DNA from: Chlamydomonas reinhardtii
Lineage: Eukaryota > Chlorophyta > Chlorophyceae > Chlamydomonadales > Chlamydomonadaceae
Direction of reading: 5' to 3'
DNA length: 64,000 nucleotides
Assembly: GCF_000002595.2 (NCBI RefSeq)
Contig: NC_057019.1
Location: 2,952,753 to 3,016,752, forward strand
This document shows, one piece after another, positions 63,091-64,000 of this stretch (position 1 is its first letter; each line of letters starts with the position of its first letter). The notes beneath the pieces were generated by a model. The model did no database searches, was not told where the DNA came from, and saw only the letters and a program-made list of their open reading frames with translations. The translations under genes were made by a program, and so were the position numbers.

Positions 63091-64000
63091 TTACGCCACC
63101 CGGCCAGCAGTGTTAGCAAGGGGCACACCCGGCGTCGTCGCCGCCGCCGGGGACGCCACCTGCGAAGCTGGTGGCGGCGGCTGCGGTGCCGGCGGCGTCT
63201 GCACCTGCGGCGGAGCCGCCAACGCCGGCGGCGCGGCTACGGGCGGGCTCTGCGGCGGCATGCTGGCAGCAGCAGCGGCAGCTGCCGCCGCTGCTGCGGC
63301 CGCCGGCGCCTGCTGTGCTTGCGCGCTGGCGCTTGTGAAGCTCGAGAGCATCTCTGAAAGCCGCAGCAGCACCTGCGTGAAGGGCGGCCGGGACGCGGGG
63401 TCGTTGTCCCAGCACGCCTTGGCCAACGAGGCGTACTGCTGCGGCACGCCGAGCGGGAAGATGGGCCGGGCCTTCTTCTTGTACACCCTGTGATGGGAAG
63501 CGAGGAGCAAATGATAAGAACTAGGCATTTTATCCTTGCGTCAACAATCACGTATCACTTGCTACGCAACAGAGCCAACACAGAGGCCCGATAGCTTGCC
63601 CGCCATCGTATGTGGAAAAGCATGCAAGGCGGCCTCAGCATGCAGCCCTAGCCCGGCGGCGCACCTGTCGATGATGGCGTCTCGGCCCAGGCCGCCGTAC
63701 GCGCGCTGCCCGGTGTATAGCTCCCTGAGGCGGGGCGTGGGGCGGGGCGAGCAGAGCCCGGCGGATGTGGGTCAGACGATGCACACGCGATCACATGTGT
63801 AAAATGGCAGTCAGCATTCGCCGCCGCTTGGACGCGACTACCACAGCGGTCCGGCGCATCCCCAGCACCCAAGCCGCAACCTCCAGGACGCACCACATCA
63901 TGATGCCGAAGCTGAACGTGTCCACGCTGGTCGTCAGCTTGGAGCCGACCTGGAACAGCTCGGGCGCCAGGTGTGTCACCGTGCCGGAGCCGGAGCGGTT
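63091..64000 (-). CDS. Protein kinase, C-terminal part only (runs off the window)
   Basis: Catalytic-domain C-lobe of a eukaryotic protein kinase. The 5' part lies beyond 64000. Visible: GSGTVTHLAPELFQVGSKLT (activation segment with APE), SVDTFSFGIMMWELYTGQ (subdomain IX Asp), DAIIDRVYKKKARPIFP and ACWDNDPASRPPFTQVLLRL (subdomain XI Arg). The C-W-x(6)-R-P pattern fits TKL/Raf-like MAPKKK-type kinases common in Chlamydomonas. A tail of about 80 Ala/Pro/Gln-rich residues follows and ends at the stop at 63091. Three exons are seen, joined at TG|GTGCGT and AG|GTGCGC donors. Its target is unknown. Confidence 0.85.

Overview
This window is GC-rich nuclear DNA from a green alga of the Chlamydomonas type, probably C. 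reinhardtii or a close relative. The evidence is many short exons with GT-AG introns, long Ala/Gln/Gly-rich linkers, TGTAA poly(A) signals, CA/GT microsatellites, and protein families of flagellate chlorophytes such as a BBS3 GTPase and a CHASE-type cyclic-nucleotide phosphodiesterase. All genes were read by joining exons by eye, so family calls are firmer than individual splice sites.

Layout, left to right. 1-8.3 kb (-): membrane CHASE-domain cyclic-nucleotide phosphodiesterase. 8.7-11.2 kb (-): cysteine synthase of the yeast YGR012W type, with an N-terminal hydrophobic anchor. 11.5-27.5 kb (+): DNA polymerase theta, helicase plus family A polymerase, with a roughly 1,390-residue low-complexity N-terminal extension. 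28.6-31.7 kb (-): probable plastid alpha/beta hydrolase. 32.1-33.3 kb (+): small profilin-like protein. 34.3-38.2 kb (-): epsin. 39.2-40.8 kb (+): ARL6/BBS3. 42.2-46.7 kb (-): mitochondrial serine hydroxymethyltransferase. 48.1-49.1 kb (-): complex I subunit NDUFA13/GRIM-19 (NUOB16). 49.3-49.9 kb: a non-autonomous hAT element with perfect target-site duplication. 50.1-50.8 kb (+): unknown 69-residue protein. 51.7-53.9 kb (-): SURF1. 54.2-58.9 kb (+): ARMC8/GID5-like armadillo protein. 59.2-61.1 kb (+): rhomboid protease, probably plastid. 61.1-63.1 kb: repeat-rich, no gene seen. 63.1-64.0 kb (-): C-terminal end of a protein kinase running off the window.

Several neighbours are divergent pairs sharing short upstream regions: cysteine synthase/POLQ, hydrolase/profilin-like, epsin/BBS3, NUOB16/small gene and SURF1/ARMC8. 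Mitochondrial products cluster between 42 and 54 kb (SHMT, NUOB16, SURF1), but nothing in the sequence shows that this is functional.

The most unusual signal is outside the genes. A very short dispersed element (about 65-110 bp) occurs three times, each copy flanked by its own 14-19 bp direct repeat. One copy sits exactly at a cysteine synthase 5' splice site, so its duplication copies the splice donor. Four other introns also carry small tandem duplications that copy the donor, which suggests a recurrent local process reshaping 5' splice sites.
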